From Didymodactylos carnosus (taxonomy: Eukaryota > Rotifera > Eurotatoria > Philodinida > Philodinidae), in the NCBI GenBank assembly GCA_905250885.1, contig CAJNOQ010000036.1:29706-93705 (forward strand): a stretch of 64,000 bases of DNA, written 5' to 3'. The translations under genes and the position numbers were made by a program. The notes beneath the pieces are model-generated. The model ran no database searches, was not told the origin of the DNA, and was given only the letters and a program-made list of their open reading frames with translations. Positions 24,901-36,300 of this stretch are shown in pieces (position 1 is the stretch's first letter; each line of letters begins with the position of its first letter).

Positions 24901-27900
24901 AACATTTGTACGTGGGTTGTTGTTCGTTAATAATTCCACAAATTCATCTTTCTAAAATTGCCTTGTATATACTGTAAAATGAATAAAATATGGATATAGA
25001 CTTTTTTTCTAAGTTTGATATTTTTTCTGTTTCTTACAAACCCGAATAACATACGTTTGATAAATATATTTTTTGTGTTCAACAAGTGTAAAACATTTCT
25101 TTTAGAAAATACGCTACAATTTCGACCGGTAATACCACGACGAAATTCAAGTACATCATCTTCTCGACTACATTCAAATCTACTAACAACTATAAGTACC
25201 AACACGCAACCGTTTAACACAAATAACCACAATCATACCGATCTAATAAATAAACGTACTCATTACGATTTAGATCTTGATAATGATGAAGGAACCGATA
25301 GTGCGATTGAATCAAGATCATTATCTATAAATACATCAGACGAGGGACTATCACAAGAGGTGCATATAAACGATTGAAAATTATTTTTTTAATTATTATT
25401 TTTCATTATTATCATTTTTGTTTTTTTTTAATATGTTTTTTCTCTTTTTTTAGCAAGATTCTAATAATCCGTTAAAAAAACCCATACGTTCTCTTCACAG
25501 TAGTTCAACAAGACGAAAAGCTGATAAAATATTTAGTGATTTTGAATCAATATCAACAAGAACATTAACACCTGAAAATAGTAACGAAAGTGGAGTTTAT
25601 TCACAATATTCATCTGGACGAGAATTAGACAATACATATCAGAATAATTCTAATAATCATAATAATGAAAATATAGATGATGCAATTATAAGGTACAGAT
25701 ACGAATTATAAATATTTACAGAATATTATATATAAATCTTCTTTTTTTCATATAGATCAAATCGTACAATAGTCAAAGATCAATTATTTTCAACAAAACC
25801 TCGTCTAGCTCGTTCCGGTTTAAAAAATAAACAACAACTACTTACGGATCTTTCATCATCAAAACAACTAGATTATAATCCTACATTTCGATCACCACCA
25901 TCAAGTACAAATGTTGAAATTGTTGGTAAAGGCTATATGGATGATCGACCAAGAAGATTGTCAGCAGACACTGACGAAAAACCATTGATTAATAAAAATC
26001 GTGCAAAAATAATCAAAGGTATATACATAGACACATGTACACGCAAGAAAAGAAACGTTAATATTTTGATATATATATTTCTTTTCTTTTAATGTATTGT
26101 TAAGGATCTGTAATTACGACGCCTTTGGGTGTAGCATCCCATACAAATGTTGGTAGTGAAGATACCATTGGTGATGATGGACAAGAAATTGGTGTTATTG
26201 GAAAAGGTAAAATAAAAATTTCTTTTTTCTTTATTTTAATCCAATAAGTGTATGATTGAATTTTGTTAAGCGGTTTATCTTCCAATGCGAACAAACCGTG
26301 CAGACTCTGATCCATCAAAAATAATAAACTATTCACAACAACAAAAATTATCTAAACGAAACGATAGTGAAATATTTTCCGATTTTGATAGTGATACAAA
26401 AGAAAACGAAAGTGTAAGTATCTTAAATTGTATTAGAAAAAGAATTCAAAAGAAAGTTTTATTAAAGTAAAACAATTTTCTATCTGTTTCACCTATCAAT
26501 AAAAAAGTCATAACTCGCTCAGAATACACCTAAACGACTTGAAAATTTCGGAATATAATCGATGTTTGATATCCGGTATGATTATACAATATACTATTAT
26601 CATCTAATTGAGACATTCTTTGGATTACCAGATATTTGGGCGCGCGACACTTGAGTGCCGACATGTGGGCGCATGTACCACAAAAGCATTCAGTAAGAGT
26701 GCATTTGTTAAAGTATGATGCATAACGATAACATTTTCTTTAAACAAACTTAGTACGGTGTGAGAGTTTTTTCTATATTACTCATATCCAACTATAATCA
26801 CTTTTTGTTTAATCTTCATCGATACTCATCCTCACCCACACCCGCACCGCGCCTTTGAATCTCAACTGTCGTTGGGCCCAAATGTCAGCATACCCATTCT
26901 TTGTTTTGTGATTTTATGGAAAACTCTTTTTTCGGAGAATCAGTCATTTTTAAGAAAACTGTGCTAAGTTTTCTAAACAGGAAATTATAGAAAAGATCAA
27001 ATTGATTATATCGTGAGATTTTCAAGTTATTTCAGTCTATTCTGAGTGAGTTATGACCTTTTATTGTTAGATGAAACATCAAAAATTCTTTACTTTAGTA
27101 AAACTTGCTTTTCACTGGATTTTTGAATAAACGTTGTCATTAGATAAAGGGTGATGGATTAAATATGTAACACGCATTTTTAAGGTTATCTGGAGTCAGG
27201 GTTATGAAATTAGGACTCTTAGGAAATTTGTTGAGCCGCCTAGTCTACTATAAAATTCAAGAACTAAAAAAAGTTCTTAAGGTTAAGTTTAAGTTGACTT
27301 TCGTTCTGAAAAGGACACCCAAAATAGATTTTTCTAATGCGTACTTTATGACAGTATAGTCTCAGGTTTCCTCTGCAATATGTAGGTGTTTTTTCGATTT
27401 TGAAACAAAACATGCACATCCGTTGTATCATGAAATAGATAGTACTGAATATGATGAAAATAATGATAATATTATTTTAAAGCTGGTTGATCTTGGTCAT
27501 TCATTATCAGCATCATTTCGTTTACGTGTTCAACAAAAAACTCAAGAAAAAATTGAACAAAAAGAACGACGTCGTCAAGAACGTGAAATTAAACGTCGTC
27601 AAGAATATTTTCAACCAAAATCGAATTTGACAAATAATTCAAATCAAGCAATGTATGATGATCAACAACAACCACCAACATCATCCACATGCACAAGTCG
27701 TTACTCATCAAATCCTGATTTATCATCAATAACAACAAATAGTGATTTACCTCCAACACCGAGACGAATGATTATCAATGATAGTAATAATAATGTTCTA
27801 CCGAATGTTGCTTCTCAAAAACTAAAAATTTATAAAAATTCGTGAGTGTATTATTTAAATTAAATATATTTTGATTCTAATATAATAGACAAATATTAAT

Positions 27901-30187
27901 TCTAGTATGGCAAGATCACAAACATTTAATAATCGACGTGATTTATCTACAACTGAACAACGACTCACATTCAATAGACCATTGTCAGAAGATCGTGTTA
28001 CAGAACAATTAAGAAATCCAGAAGCTGTTTACAGAGAAGCCATGGAATCAATTGCATCCGATGATTGGTAAATCGAAAAAATAAAGAAGCTCAATTGAAA
28101 AATATTGAATAGTTATCGTCTTTTTTATTTTTTTAGGGAAAGAAAATGTTCAGGTTTAGGTCTATTACAACGTTTAGTTGCGCAATATCCAGATTTAATA
28201 ACACAAAATATTCATCAAGTTGTTCTTGTTTTAATCCAAGAAGTAAGAAGAAATTTTAATTTTTAATAGCTATATGATTTCTTTTTAGTTAGAATATTCA
28301 ATTTTAGGTAAAAAATCTTCGATCTCAAGTAGCTCGTTTTGCAATATCAACATTTTCTGATATGTTTAAACATTTAAAACGAAATATGGATCTTGAACTA
28401 GATTTAACTGTAAAAGCATTATTACAGAAGAATGGTGAAACTGTTGACTTTTTTCGGTAAAAAATTAATAATAATATAACTAGTTATCTTCAACAAAATA
28501 TTTCTTTATTCAGATCAGATACAGAAAAATGTTTACAAACAATGATTGATAATGTAACAACTCAAAAAGCATTACAAGCATTGATTGCTGGTGGTGCTAG
28601 GTATTATTCCTTTATTCTTATTATTATTATTATTACATATGACTATTTTGTTTTTATTTGTTTTTTCAAATATTAGTCATCGTAATCCTGCTGTTCGCAA
28701 AGCATCAGCACAATACATCTATATTGTGTGTGAAAAAATGGGTCCGGGTAAAATTCTTAGTGGAATTAAAGATATAACAGAACGTGTATTACAAGTCGCA
28801 GCACAATTTGTATCCGATGGACCACCAGAAATAAGGTAAAATATAAAAATATATTTTTTTATAACTGATAATTAAAATCATTTTGTTATTGGTCATTGTA
28901 GATGGTATGGTAAAAAAATTTATCAAATGTTAATGTCGTATGATGAATTAGATAATATGATGCAACGATATTTAAATCCTACAACATATAAACACATGAG
29001 AGAAGTATTAGATGCAATAAGAGTCAAAGTAAGAAAAGTCATGGTAGATCATGTACGAAATAATCGATTTCTCTTGATTTATTTAGGGTGTTGGCGAAAC
29101 GCCCAGTGAATCAGCTCGTAATAATGGTAGACGAGCATTACCAACAGATAAAAGTGGTTCAACCGGGTATGAAATGAATAATGATTATTTATTTATTTTT
29201 AAATGAATTGATTGTTTAGAAATTTAACATCAAATCAATTTCCATCTATTCGAAAAATGAATAGTGCTGATCAAGCAGAGCAAATAAGAAATATTGTTAA
29301 ACAAATGCGTAGTACAGATTTTCGTCAACGAATGGAGGGTATTGAACAGTTTCAAAAATTGTGTGAATTAGAAACAGATACAGCTATAAGCTCTCTTGTA
29401 CAGGTTAGTATTTTTTACTGCATATCCCTACTCATTTGTATCAGAATCAATTATGTTTCAGATATTTGATGCTTTCAATGATTGTTTGTCTGATATGAAT
29501 TCAAAAGTAACACTAAAGTCGTTGAATACCATGCATCAAATGGTCCCAATATTAGGTGATTCACTATCGAACGTAATTAATTCAACACTGCCAATTATAG
29601 CACAAAATATTGCGTCAAAAAATAATGAAATATCACAGTTAGCATCGGATATTATCGATGCAGCTATTGAATATATTGGTCAGTATTCTTTTACATCTAG
29701 AATCAAGTGATTGCCATTTTTTTCTTTTATCTTGTAGATAGTGGGGTTTTACTGCAACCATTGTGTGCACTTAGTCAAACGAGTAATCTACGTGTTAGGC
29801 CTGAAATTGTGCTCAAATTAGCTTGTAAGACTCTATATTGAGTAATCTAAATCAGATAACAATAACGTATTGAGTATTTTAGCTATCGTTCCAAAAGTAT
29901 GCCAACGACGTCAAAAACAAGTAGAAATTCATTTATTACCAACATATTGGAAATTATTAGCATTATTACGTGGACAAAGTTCTTCAACATTAAATAACGC
30001 TAATACAACAATGACAACATCATCCGCTGGCGTTGGTAATTTAAATTCATCTATTCATATTCTAACGACAGCATTGTACACTGAACTCGGCTCAGTATTA
30101 ATTGAAAAAGCTAACGCATCATCAGCTGTTGCACCAAAAAATGTTCAATTATTAAGAGAATTATGTACGAATATTGATGCCGTATAA
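9994..30187 (+). CDS. TOGARAM1-like: TOG array protein of the TOGARAM (crescerin) family
   Basis: Crescerins bind tubulin through TOG domains and control ciliary microtubules. Twenty-three exons join in frame: 9994-10831, 11575-12074, 12216-12893, 19667-19748, 19869-19988, 23396-23530, 25106-25359, 25454-25692, 25756-26018, 26105-26206, 26271-26413, 27366-27841, 27906-28067, 28137-28242, 28308-28456, 28514-28600, 28677-28835, 28902-29028, 29087-29166, 29220-29403, 29462-29678, 29738-29824, 29883-30187. The product is about 1,830 residues. HEAT/TOG helices occupy roughly residues 25-240 and 310-600. A Ser/Asn/Gln-rich linker (about 670-1290) contains EIVGKGY and EIGVIGKAV motifs. TOG3 (about 1310-1540) shows DDWERKCSGL, QEVKNLRSQVAR and NMDLELDLTVKALL, and TOG4 (about 1580-1790) shows RQRMEGIEQFQKL and HLLPTYWKLLA. 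ATG 9994 opens a full first TOG. Exon 27366 is the least certain (alternative acceptor at 27386 stops). The C-terminal exons are very secure. Confidence 0.92.
10832..11574 (+). other. TOGARAM intron 1
   Basis: Donor G|GTAGTATG after codon 279 and acceptor TTGTTTTAG|TG restore the frame. The first exon can also be read through to a stop at 10858-10860, which would give a 288-residue TOG1-only protein if the intron were retained. The intron contains a 25-nt near-perfect hairpin at 11316-11340 and no other structure that I see. Confidence 0.7.
11316..11340. repeat. Perfect 12-bp hairpin in TOGARAM intron 1
   Basis: AAACATCAGTCT and its exact reverse complement are separated by a single A. It could fold in pre-mRNA. 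Function is unknown. Confidence 0.9.
15001..15420. repeat. Degenerate short-repeat cluster with inverted halves
   Basis: The left half holds repeated AAATGATCAGTA or AATGGTCAGTA units at 15048, 15069, 15083 and 15104. The right half holds the reverse-complement form (TTGACCATTT at 15281, TACTGATTTTA near 15339, TACTGACCATTTTA at 15363, and weaker copies with AATCACTCATTT and AATCAATCATTT). The spacing is irregular, about 15-40 nt. The region could fold into an irregular cruciform or hairpin. Confidence 0.7.
16450..17678. mobile_element. Large nested foldback element in TOGARAM intron 3
   Basis: The outer arms, about 16453-16590 and 17545-17674, are inverted copies sharing CGAATCTAATATCTG, TTCATTAG and ACTTGAAGAAATTCTGATGC blocks. 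An inner, nearly identical inverted pair lies at 17362-17421 and 17484-17543 (sharing TAATTATTGAGCATTAACG). The element is about 1.2 kb and has no convincing protein-coding frame. It is best read as a non-autonomous foldback or two nested MITEs. Confidence 0.8.
18656..18921. mobile_element. Foldback element in TOGARAM intron 3
   Basis: Arms of about 70 nt at 18656-18725 and 18852-18921 are inverted copies sharing ATAGATTTGTATG and CATAGATA blocks. The spacer between them is about 126 nt. No coding capacity is seen. Confidence 0.75.
20603..21182. mobile_element. TTAA-flanked foldback MITE (piggyBac-like ends)
   Basis: TTAA at 20599-20602 and 21183-21186 flanks ends that read CCCTTT inward on both sides. 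A TACTCTCTAAAAAAAA block at 20608 has its inverted partner at about 21104-21119, so the right side carries about 60 extra bases outside it. The arms run inward almost to the centre: an AACTCTGAAATCATTCAG block near 20812 pairs with its complement near 20908-20926. No transposase is encoded. TTAA duplication and CCC-type ends are the known signature of piggyBac elements; assignment here is by analogy. Confidence 0.75.
22236..23075. mobile_element. TTAA-flanked foldback MITE
   Basis: TTAA at 22232-22235 and 23076-23079 bounds ends reading GGCTCTCCCTCC and, from the right, GTCTCCCTCTCTCC. The internal inverted arms at about 22547-22700 and 22770-22916 share CCATCTTAAGTGTCAAAGTT and TAGCCAAGAG blocks. 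The 105-codon open frame on the minus strand at 22723-23040 lies in the right arm and has no protein-family character. The right terminal 60 bases resemble 2262-2314, sharing a TTTC-TC-AGATCGGA core. Confidence 0.75.
23531..25105 (+). other. TOGARAM intron 6, mostly a foldback element
   Basis: The intron holds an ATT/TTA microsatellite at about 23828-23862 and the TTAA-flanked element at 24012-24679. Nothing else was identified; the open frames in it belong to the repeat. Confidence 0.6.
24012..24679. mobile_element. TTAA-flanked foldback element, relative of the 3419-4268 copy
   Basis: TTAA at 24008-24011 and 24680-24683 flanks ends reading CCCTTTACC and, from the right, CCTTTTACC, followed by C-rich tracts. 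Inner arms at 24302-24336 and 24574-24609 share GAATGATAGAGCAAACAATT. On the minus strand 24250-24328 matches 3640-3715 over a segment that includes CAAAATGAGA and GCGTTTT. Two overlapping minus-strand open frames here (24099-24326, 24133-24357) come from the repeat. No transposase is seen. Confidence 0.7.
26414..27365 (+). other. TOGARAM intron 11 with foldback structure
   Basis: Inverted arms at about 26483-26562 and 26999-27084 share AGTCATAACTC-CTCAGAATA and ACTTGAAAAT blocks. The middle contains unusually GC-rich patches (GGGCGCGCGACAC near 26638, CACCCGCACCGCGCC near 26837). This looks like another non-autonomous element inserted in the intron. The acceptor at 27365|27366 (CTCAG|GTTTCC) is the only nearby one that keeps the next frame open. 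Confidence 0.65.
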
Positions 30188-33100
30188 CGATTATTCTTTA
30201 TTTTGTTTTTATAATTATTTTTTCTCCATAAAGTGTTATGCATATACATACCATACCGTACAGCTCAAATTTCTTAGTCTGAAATATTCGTTAATTCAGG
30301 CGCATTACCATTGACTTGAAACAAAATTATTCTTTATTCTCAATTATTCTATATTTACATAACTGACAACCGGCGGTTCATCTGATATGAATCTCTAAAG
30401 ACTCTCACATGAAGTCTAACGTTCAGCTCATTCAAAATTGAAATTAGTTCTTATCATCACTAGTCTGATGGTATTTGTCGTCGAACTATATTTTGAAATT
30501 GCAAGTTATTGCTTTTACTTGATGGCTATGAATCTGTAGTGTCAATGAGTTGGTCTATTTTCTTTTTTCTTTTTGCTGTATGTATATCTTTCAAGAGTTG
30601 TGATTCTTTTTTTTACTTCTCTATCCTCGATCTGTTCAGATCTAGACTTGTTTTGGTTTTTTCCTTAATTGTTCCATTCATCTGTCGGTTCCCTCTCTTC
30701 TTCCACACACTTCTGTATATTTTTCATACACAATATACTTAAAACTATCTTCACATTTTTCACGATATATGCTCAACCAGTTTATATAGGCGAGACTATA
30801 ACAGTGCGCGCGTGTTCAAAACAGTGACATTCATTATGGGCGTTTGCTCGGAGTTTTGGAACTCTTACTACAATAAGAACATTCTCTATATCTTCTGTGA
30901 TTTATGTTTGTTTTTTTCGTATTATGTTTTTATTTTACTATACTATATACATCCGTGTGTGTGTGTGCGTGTGTGTGTATTTTCTCATGAGCTCGCGCGT
31001 GCTTTTTCTTGTTTGCAGTGGCATTTCGCTAATGTAAATGATAGTGGGATAATGATATGAACAAGAGAAAATATGGTCTTCATTTTCTTTATTGTAACGA
31101 ACTTTTTATTTGATATCTTATAAGAAATCTATACAGCATCAAAATAAAGTTTGAATGAATACAGAAATAGTGTGTACGCTTTGTATAGTAACATCTAATT
31201 GTCAACCAGGAATGTTGGGATCTTAAGCTTTTTGAGTCATCTCAATGACCCCTAAAACTTTCGTTTCTTACACTCTTATTTTTCTTATGCATAGCATCCG
31301 TCGGATTTATTAGTAAAGTAGAAAACAAATAGATTTAAAAGAACATCACAGCCCATATTGCCGAAACCGGACAAAAATTGGCGATTAACCACGATTATTT
31401 TAAGAACCGACGGTTAACCTCGGTTATTTCAGCCGAAACCATAGCAACACAGCAGAAAAACCGACGGTTAACCTCACAATTAAAAAACGATCGGTTAGCA
31501 GCGGTTAACCTACCATTTTTCCGGTTAATTGTGAGGTTAACCGTCAGTTTTTCTACTGTGTTGCTATGGTTTCAGCTGAAATAACCGTGGTTAACTGCCG
31601 GTTTCGACAACATGGGAGGGTATTCACGAATGCTACAAGTCTTTTATTATACCTTTGCGTAAATAAAATTCATTCGTCATTGAAGCCGTACAAATGAAAG
31701 GTGATCTATGTACATGCAGCTGTCTTCCCTCTCGATCAACTTTGTTTATGCAAGACTGATGTTTTCGACTTATATTTTATCTTTGTTTATTTAATTCCAC
31801 TCAATCTTTCCATTTTTACTCGATGACAACTAAATGACCTGGTTTGTCTACTTACCTGTATTCGTCTTATTTACTCTGCTTATTTTTGAACTAGTAATTT
31901 TTTAAACTCTTTTCTCTATAACGAAATATCTATGTATTAGTAATTTTATAAATATTGAGTAAAGTTTATTCGTGTACTCAAAAATCGAATTGTTATTTCT
32001 TTGTACTATCAATATTCTTTTGTTTTTTGAACAATATGCATTATGGCATTTAGAATATACTTTTCCTTCTATTCCGGTTTTTCGATGAAAATGATACAAA
32101 ATGAGCTTTCTGTAGAGTTTTCTAATAGTTTTATGTAAAAATACGATGATCCTTTTCTAACTTTTCTGACTAGATTTTCATTCAAACTGTGTGTGAATGA
32201 ATGTTTTAGAAGCTATTTGTAGCTATTCAATATTTTGCACTGGAGAAATAATATTAGTGATCAGTGAATAAACGCGGAGAATAGATATAAAAACAATAAA
32301 TAAATAAATAAAACAAAAAAATGATAAGTTTAATTTAGAAAACTTAGCCTATTTTGGCTCCTAACTTTGCCTAACTTTGGCTCCTATTTTTTTCACATTA
32401 ACAGCATTCTCGAATATTAAAACTAAACCTCAACAATCGAATCAAATTTGTAGTAGTTATTTGACTAAAAAATTGTTACATATAGATTCATCAGTAATAA
32501 AACAAACAACAACATCAGTATAACATTTATTTAAATTGTTTTCTCTTATTATTTGATCACTCGACATTCATTCTATTATTTAGCTCTATCGTGACAACCA
32601 TCAACCAAATCTTATTGAAATAAACACAAGGCAAAACATAATGATGCACGATCATTTGATCCAACTTAATCAACACTATCACCACACAATTACCAGTGTA
32701 TGTATATTAGAGCTTCTAGTTGACTAACTGGAGAGACAAATACAATGAAATAAGTATATATCTTGAAATTATAGTCCAACTATTCCACTTTGTCATATCG
32801 TCTCAAAAATACATTTACTTTATTGATTGTAAGTTCAATCGTGTGCATTATTTAAATATATGAATGGATGAGAATCGAATGCAGCATTTTATATCTAGAG
32901 TAACGAATTCAGTACTTGGATACGATGATCCTATCTCCAAAGTTTGCATCACAGTACCTAATGACGTGTTTAGTTAGAAGAGAATGGATTAACAATAGAA
33001 TAAAAAATCTGTAAAATAAGTCACACATATTATTATTTAAGGTTTGTAAGAGAGATACCTAATGGCGACAATGAATTTTTTAAGGCTTGAGGTTTATTCT

Positions 33101-33374
33101 GCCGGAAAATCTTATTATATATGTCAAAATTTTTCATCATTTCACCAATTTTTTTTCCTGAAAAATGAAAGTAGAAAAATACAAGAAACTAATATAAAAA
33201 AAGACAAAAAAAAACAGAGAAGCATGATAGGCTAAAAAGTTAGAACGATTAATGTAAGATTATTTGGTAAAAAATACAACTATTTTCTGTTTGACCATAA
33301 AATTTATCTGAACGAACATAAATACTGACGTAAAGAATCCGCTTTAATGATACAAAAATAATAAAGAACCATAT
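30188..33374. other. Intergenic region between convergent TOGARAM and UNC5
   Basis: The region holds the 3' ends of both genes, so their untranslated regions and polyadenylation signals lie here; AATAAA-type hexamers are frequent in such AT-rich DNA and none can be singled out. There is a TG-rich tract at about 30955-30980 and a foldback at 31352-31616. Open frames at 30509-30742 and 30812-31060 are not supported as genes. Confidence 0.55.
31352..31616. mobile_element. 265-bp foldback MITE
   Basis: The ends read CCCATATTGCCGAAACCGG and, from the right, CCCATGTTGTCGAAACCGG. The arms continue inward with repeated CGGTTAACC-type blocks and a long shared segment (AACCATAGCAACACAG and complement), leaving only a short loop near 31500. 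The element is therefore an almost complete palindrome. No target-site duplication is obvious. Confidence 0.85.
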
Positions 33375-36300
33375 CTAATTATTAATATTCATTTCCCGTA
33401 TAATGATGTTAGCTGCATCGGATCGACCCATTTGATTTAATAAATTAATTATATCCGTTAATGGATCTTGACTATGACGAGCATCCCATAACGTCAACAA
33501 ATGTTCAGTAGGACTGGGTTTAGTGGCAAAATATTGTAAATAACTATAATAAATATATAAATAATGTTATTGATGAATCATCATTCAATATCATCATTCA
33601 AAACTTACTGATCAACATGTAAACGTTGAGCAAACATTCTCCAATCGTTTCCATGTATATTTGGTGGATCGAGTACCGCACATAGTTTTTGTCGAATAAT
33701 TTGTGGTAATCTAAAAATAATATGATTATTATAATATATTATTATTTATTTCTCTCTATATTACCTGAATAATCCATCGGTCGATATTTGACTCTGTTTA
33801 AGATGATTACTTCTTAACGTTGACGTATTATATTTTTCTAATAGTGAATTATTAAATAACTAAAAAAAAATATTCAATCTATTTTCTTTATTATTCTTTC
33901 ACTTCTTTTCAACTTTTATTACTTACATTCGCGTTTTTAATAGAAATTCGCGTATGTAGAGCATTCGGTAGTATATGTGGTTGATAAATATCTATATGCA
34001 TAGCCAAATGTCCAATGTCAGAAGGCTGAATATCGGGTATAATAAATATGAAACATGCACGATCAATACGACTAGACCAAAATATATCTAAGGGTATTTC
34101 TTTATATCCAATATTTATTCGAGATGATATTGATAATTCAAAATCGACATTAATACATATTTGATCAAAACCATCTTCTATTAAAAATAATTTTGGTTGA
34201 TCACAGAGAAAACTATGCATGGATGTTTCTTCCGATAAACAACGCTATAAATAAGAATAAAAAATTTAAAAAAGGCTGTTGATATCAGTGTATTTTAATA
34301 CACACCTCTAATGCATCTGATGTATTATCAATAAATCGTAATCTTAATATTGATGTCACTTGTTTAGCATCGTTCAATGAACGATTATAAAATGCTACCA
34401 TTTGAATATATTTTGAAGCATGTTTAGTTGGTAATGATTCACCAACGAGAGCATAAGCACCCAGAGATTCCAACTAGAAAATGAATAATGGATGATAATT
34501 TTCTAATCAACAAATTATGGAATAAATTTTTTACCAGTATATAACATTGATGTGGATCCATATGAACATAAACGGGACTGGATATACTTTCTTGTCCAAG
34601 AATTAATAATTTCTGAAGAGAAAAAGAAAAAAAGATACAAGAAAAAATGATACTGTTGATTTTTAATTTTCGATTTATTACCACTCTGTCAACTTAAGAT
34701 GTATACATACCTTCCATAGAATGATGTTCGCATCATTGTACTCTCCATTCATTAAACTTAATTGCCACGTATTATCAGCTAATAATGCTGTATGTTCAAA
34801 TGATAAAACGGCTGGTTTTAACAGTGTGATATCAGAAGGTCCAATTAGAATGACTGGTGATAAACGCGATTCAGCTTCTATAATAGATAACCGCATGATT
34901 ATTTTATCCTGTTTATTTAAATGTTAATCCTGTTACTAACCAGTAAGTGGAGGCATTTGAGAATCAATAGTTAATATAGCGATAAATATCAGATACTCTT
35001 CATCATCTAATACTGCTTGTTCTGGTATTACTAAACTAACACCTGTATTTGCTATTTGTACTTTACATCCTTTACTGTTCAACACAGACACGGCAAAATA
35101 TCTTAAATCTGTATTCTGTGGTAATGATTGTAAAATTTTTTCATATACTGAATTTAATACTGAACTTGGTGTTGATCGAGATATTGAATCGGTGGTTGTG
35201 TGAGAATAGTCATTATTCTGTATATTTCGTGGTGTACATTTTGGTTGAAATCCACAATAATTGAGTAGATGAAATGAGCCACCACCTGGTACAATATTTG
35301 AACTATTTGTTGTTGTACTAATATTTGATGTGTTATTATTGTTATTTTGATTTAGTAAATGTTGCTGTTGTTGTTTATGATGTGTATAGAGTTGATGATG
35401 TAAATTATTGCCTGGTGATGATGATAATTCATTTAAATTTAATAATAATTTTTCTTTTTCAATTGATTCTGAATGAGTTAGAGAAGCATTTTGTGATGCA
35501 CATGAACGTGTAGATGTGGTATCTTGTTGAATTGAATAATAAAATGGATATTCATCACGGGATATTTGCTCTTTTGTCGTTTTACTTGTCATACAATCGG
35601 GAAGAGCTAAAATAAAATTAGAAATTAATAAATATCAACTTTAAGAATATTTCAGATATTATTGAAGTTTCCGATTTGAGCAGATATGAATAGAATTCTG
35701 GTCGCTCTTAATAATCACTTTACTATAGTTTTTGTTATTATGAATGAGTGAAAAAAGTTGAAATCACGATGCATATTTCACTTCAAAAATATAAGTTCAC
35801 ATATAATAATTCAAAAGAATAGAGTTGTTCAAATAAATAATTAACACAAATATTTCATCATTAGAAACAGATAAAAAACGTTTCAATGCACACAGTTCAG
35901 AGTAAAGTAATTAATACGGTGTGAATTTTTTCACTCTTTAAAATTTCACTTAGGAGTCAAGCACATACACTAACAGATAGTTTTGATTGGTTTCGATTTA
36001 TGTCAGTAATCTGTTTTCTATAAAATTCAAAGTACACGAATTCAGATTCAAAAGTTCATTTTCTTATGTAATATTTTCGTTATTATAAACAAATAGATAA
36101 TTGTAGAGGAAAAAACAGTATTGAATACGTTTGTCTAGACAATGTATGTATATCTGGAACGATGCAAAAATCGTATGACCTAGCGTCTGATATCAGTTGA
36201 TATAATCAGTCCTATATTTTCTATTTTTATTTTTCGATCGTTTACGTTAACATTTATGAATGTCAAAAATGATGATAATGTACCTTTTTTATTTTTTTGT

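Noticed and set aside
27386-27841. Alternative acceptor TATGTAG|GTG for TOGARAM exon 12
   Set aside because: Used in phase 0 it meets a TGA after five codons; the acceptor at 27365|27366 keeps the frame open.
34909-34940. Very short 32-nt intron in UNC5 (acceptor at 34908)
   Set aside because: It breaks the frame; the acceptor TATTATAG at 34878 gives a 63-nt intron, keeps the frame and matches the ZU5 domain.
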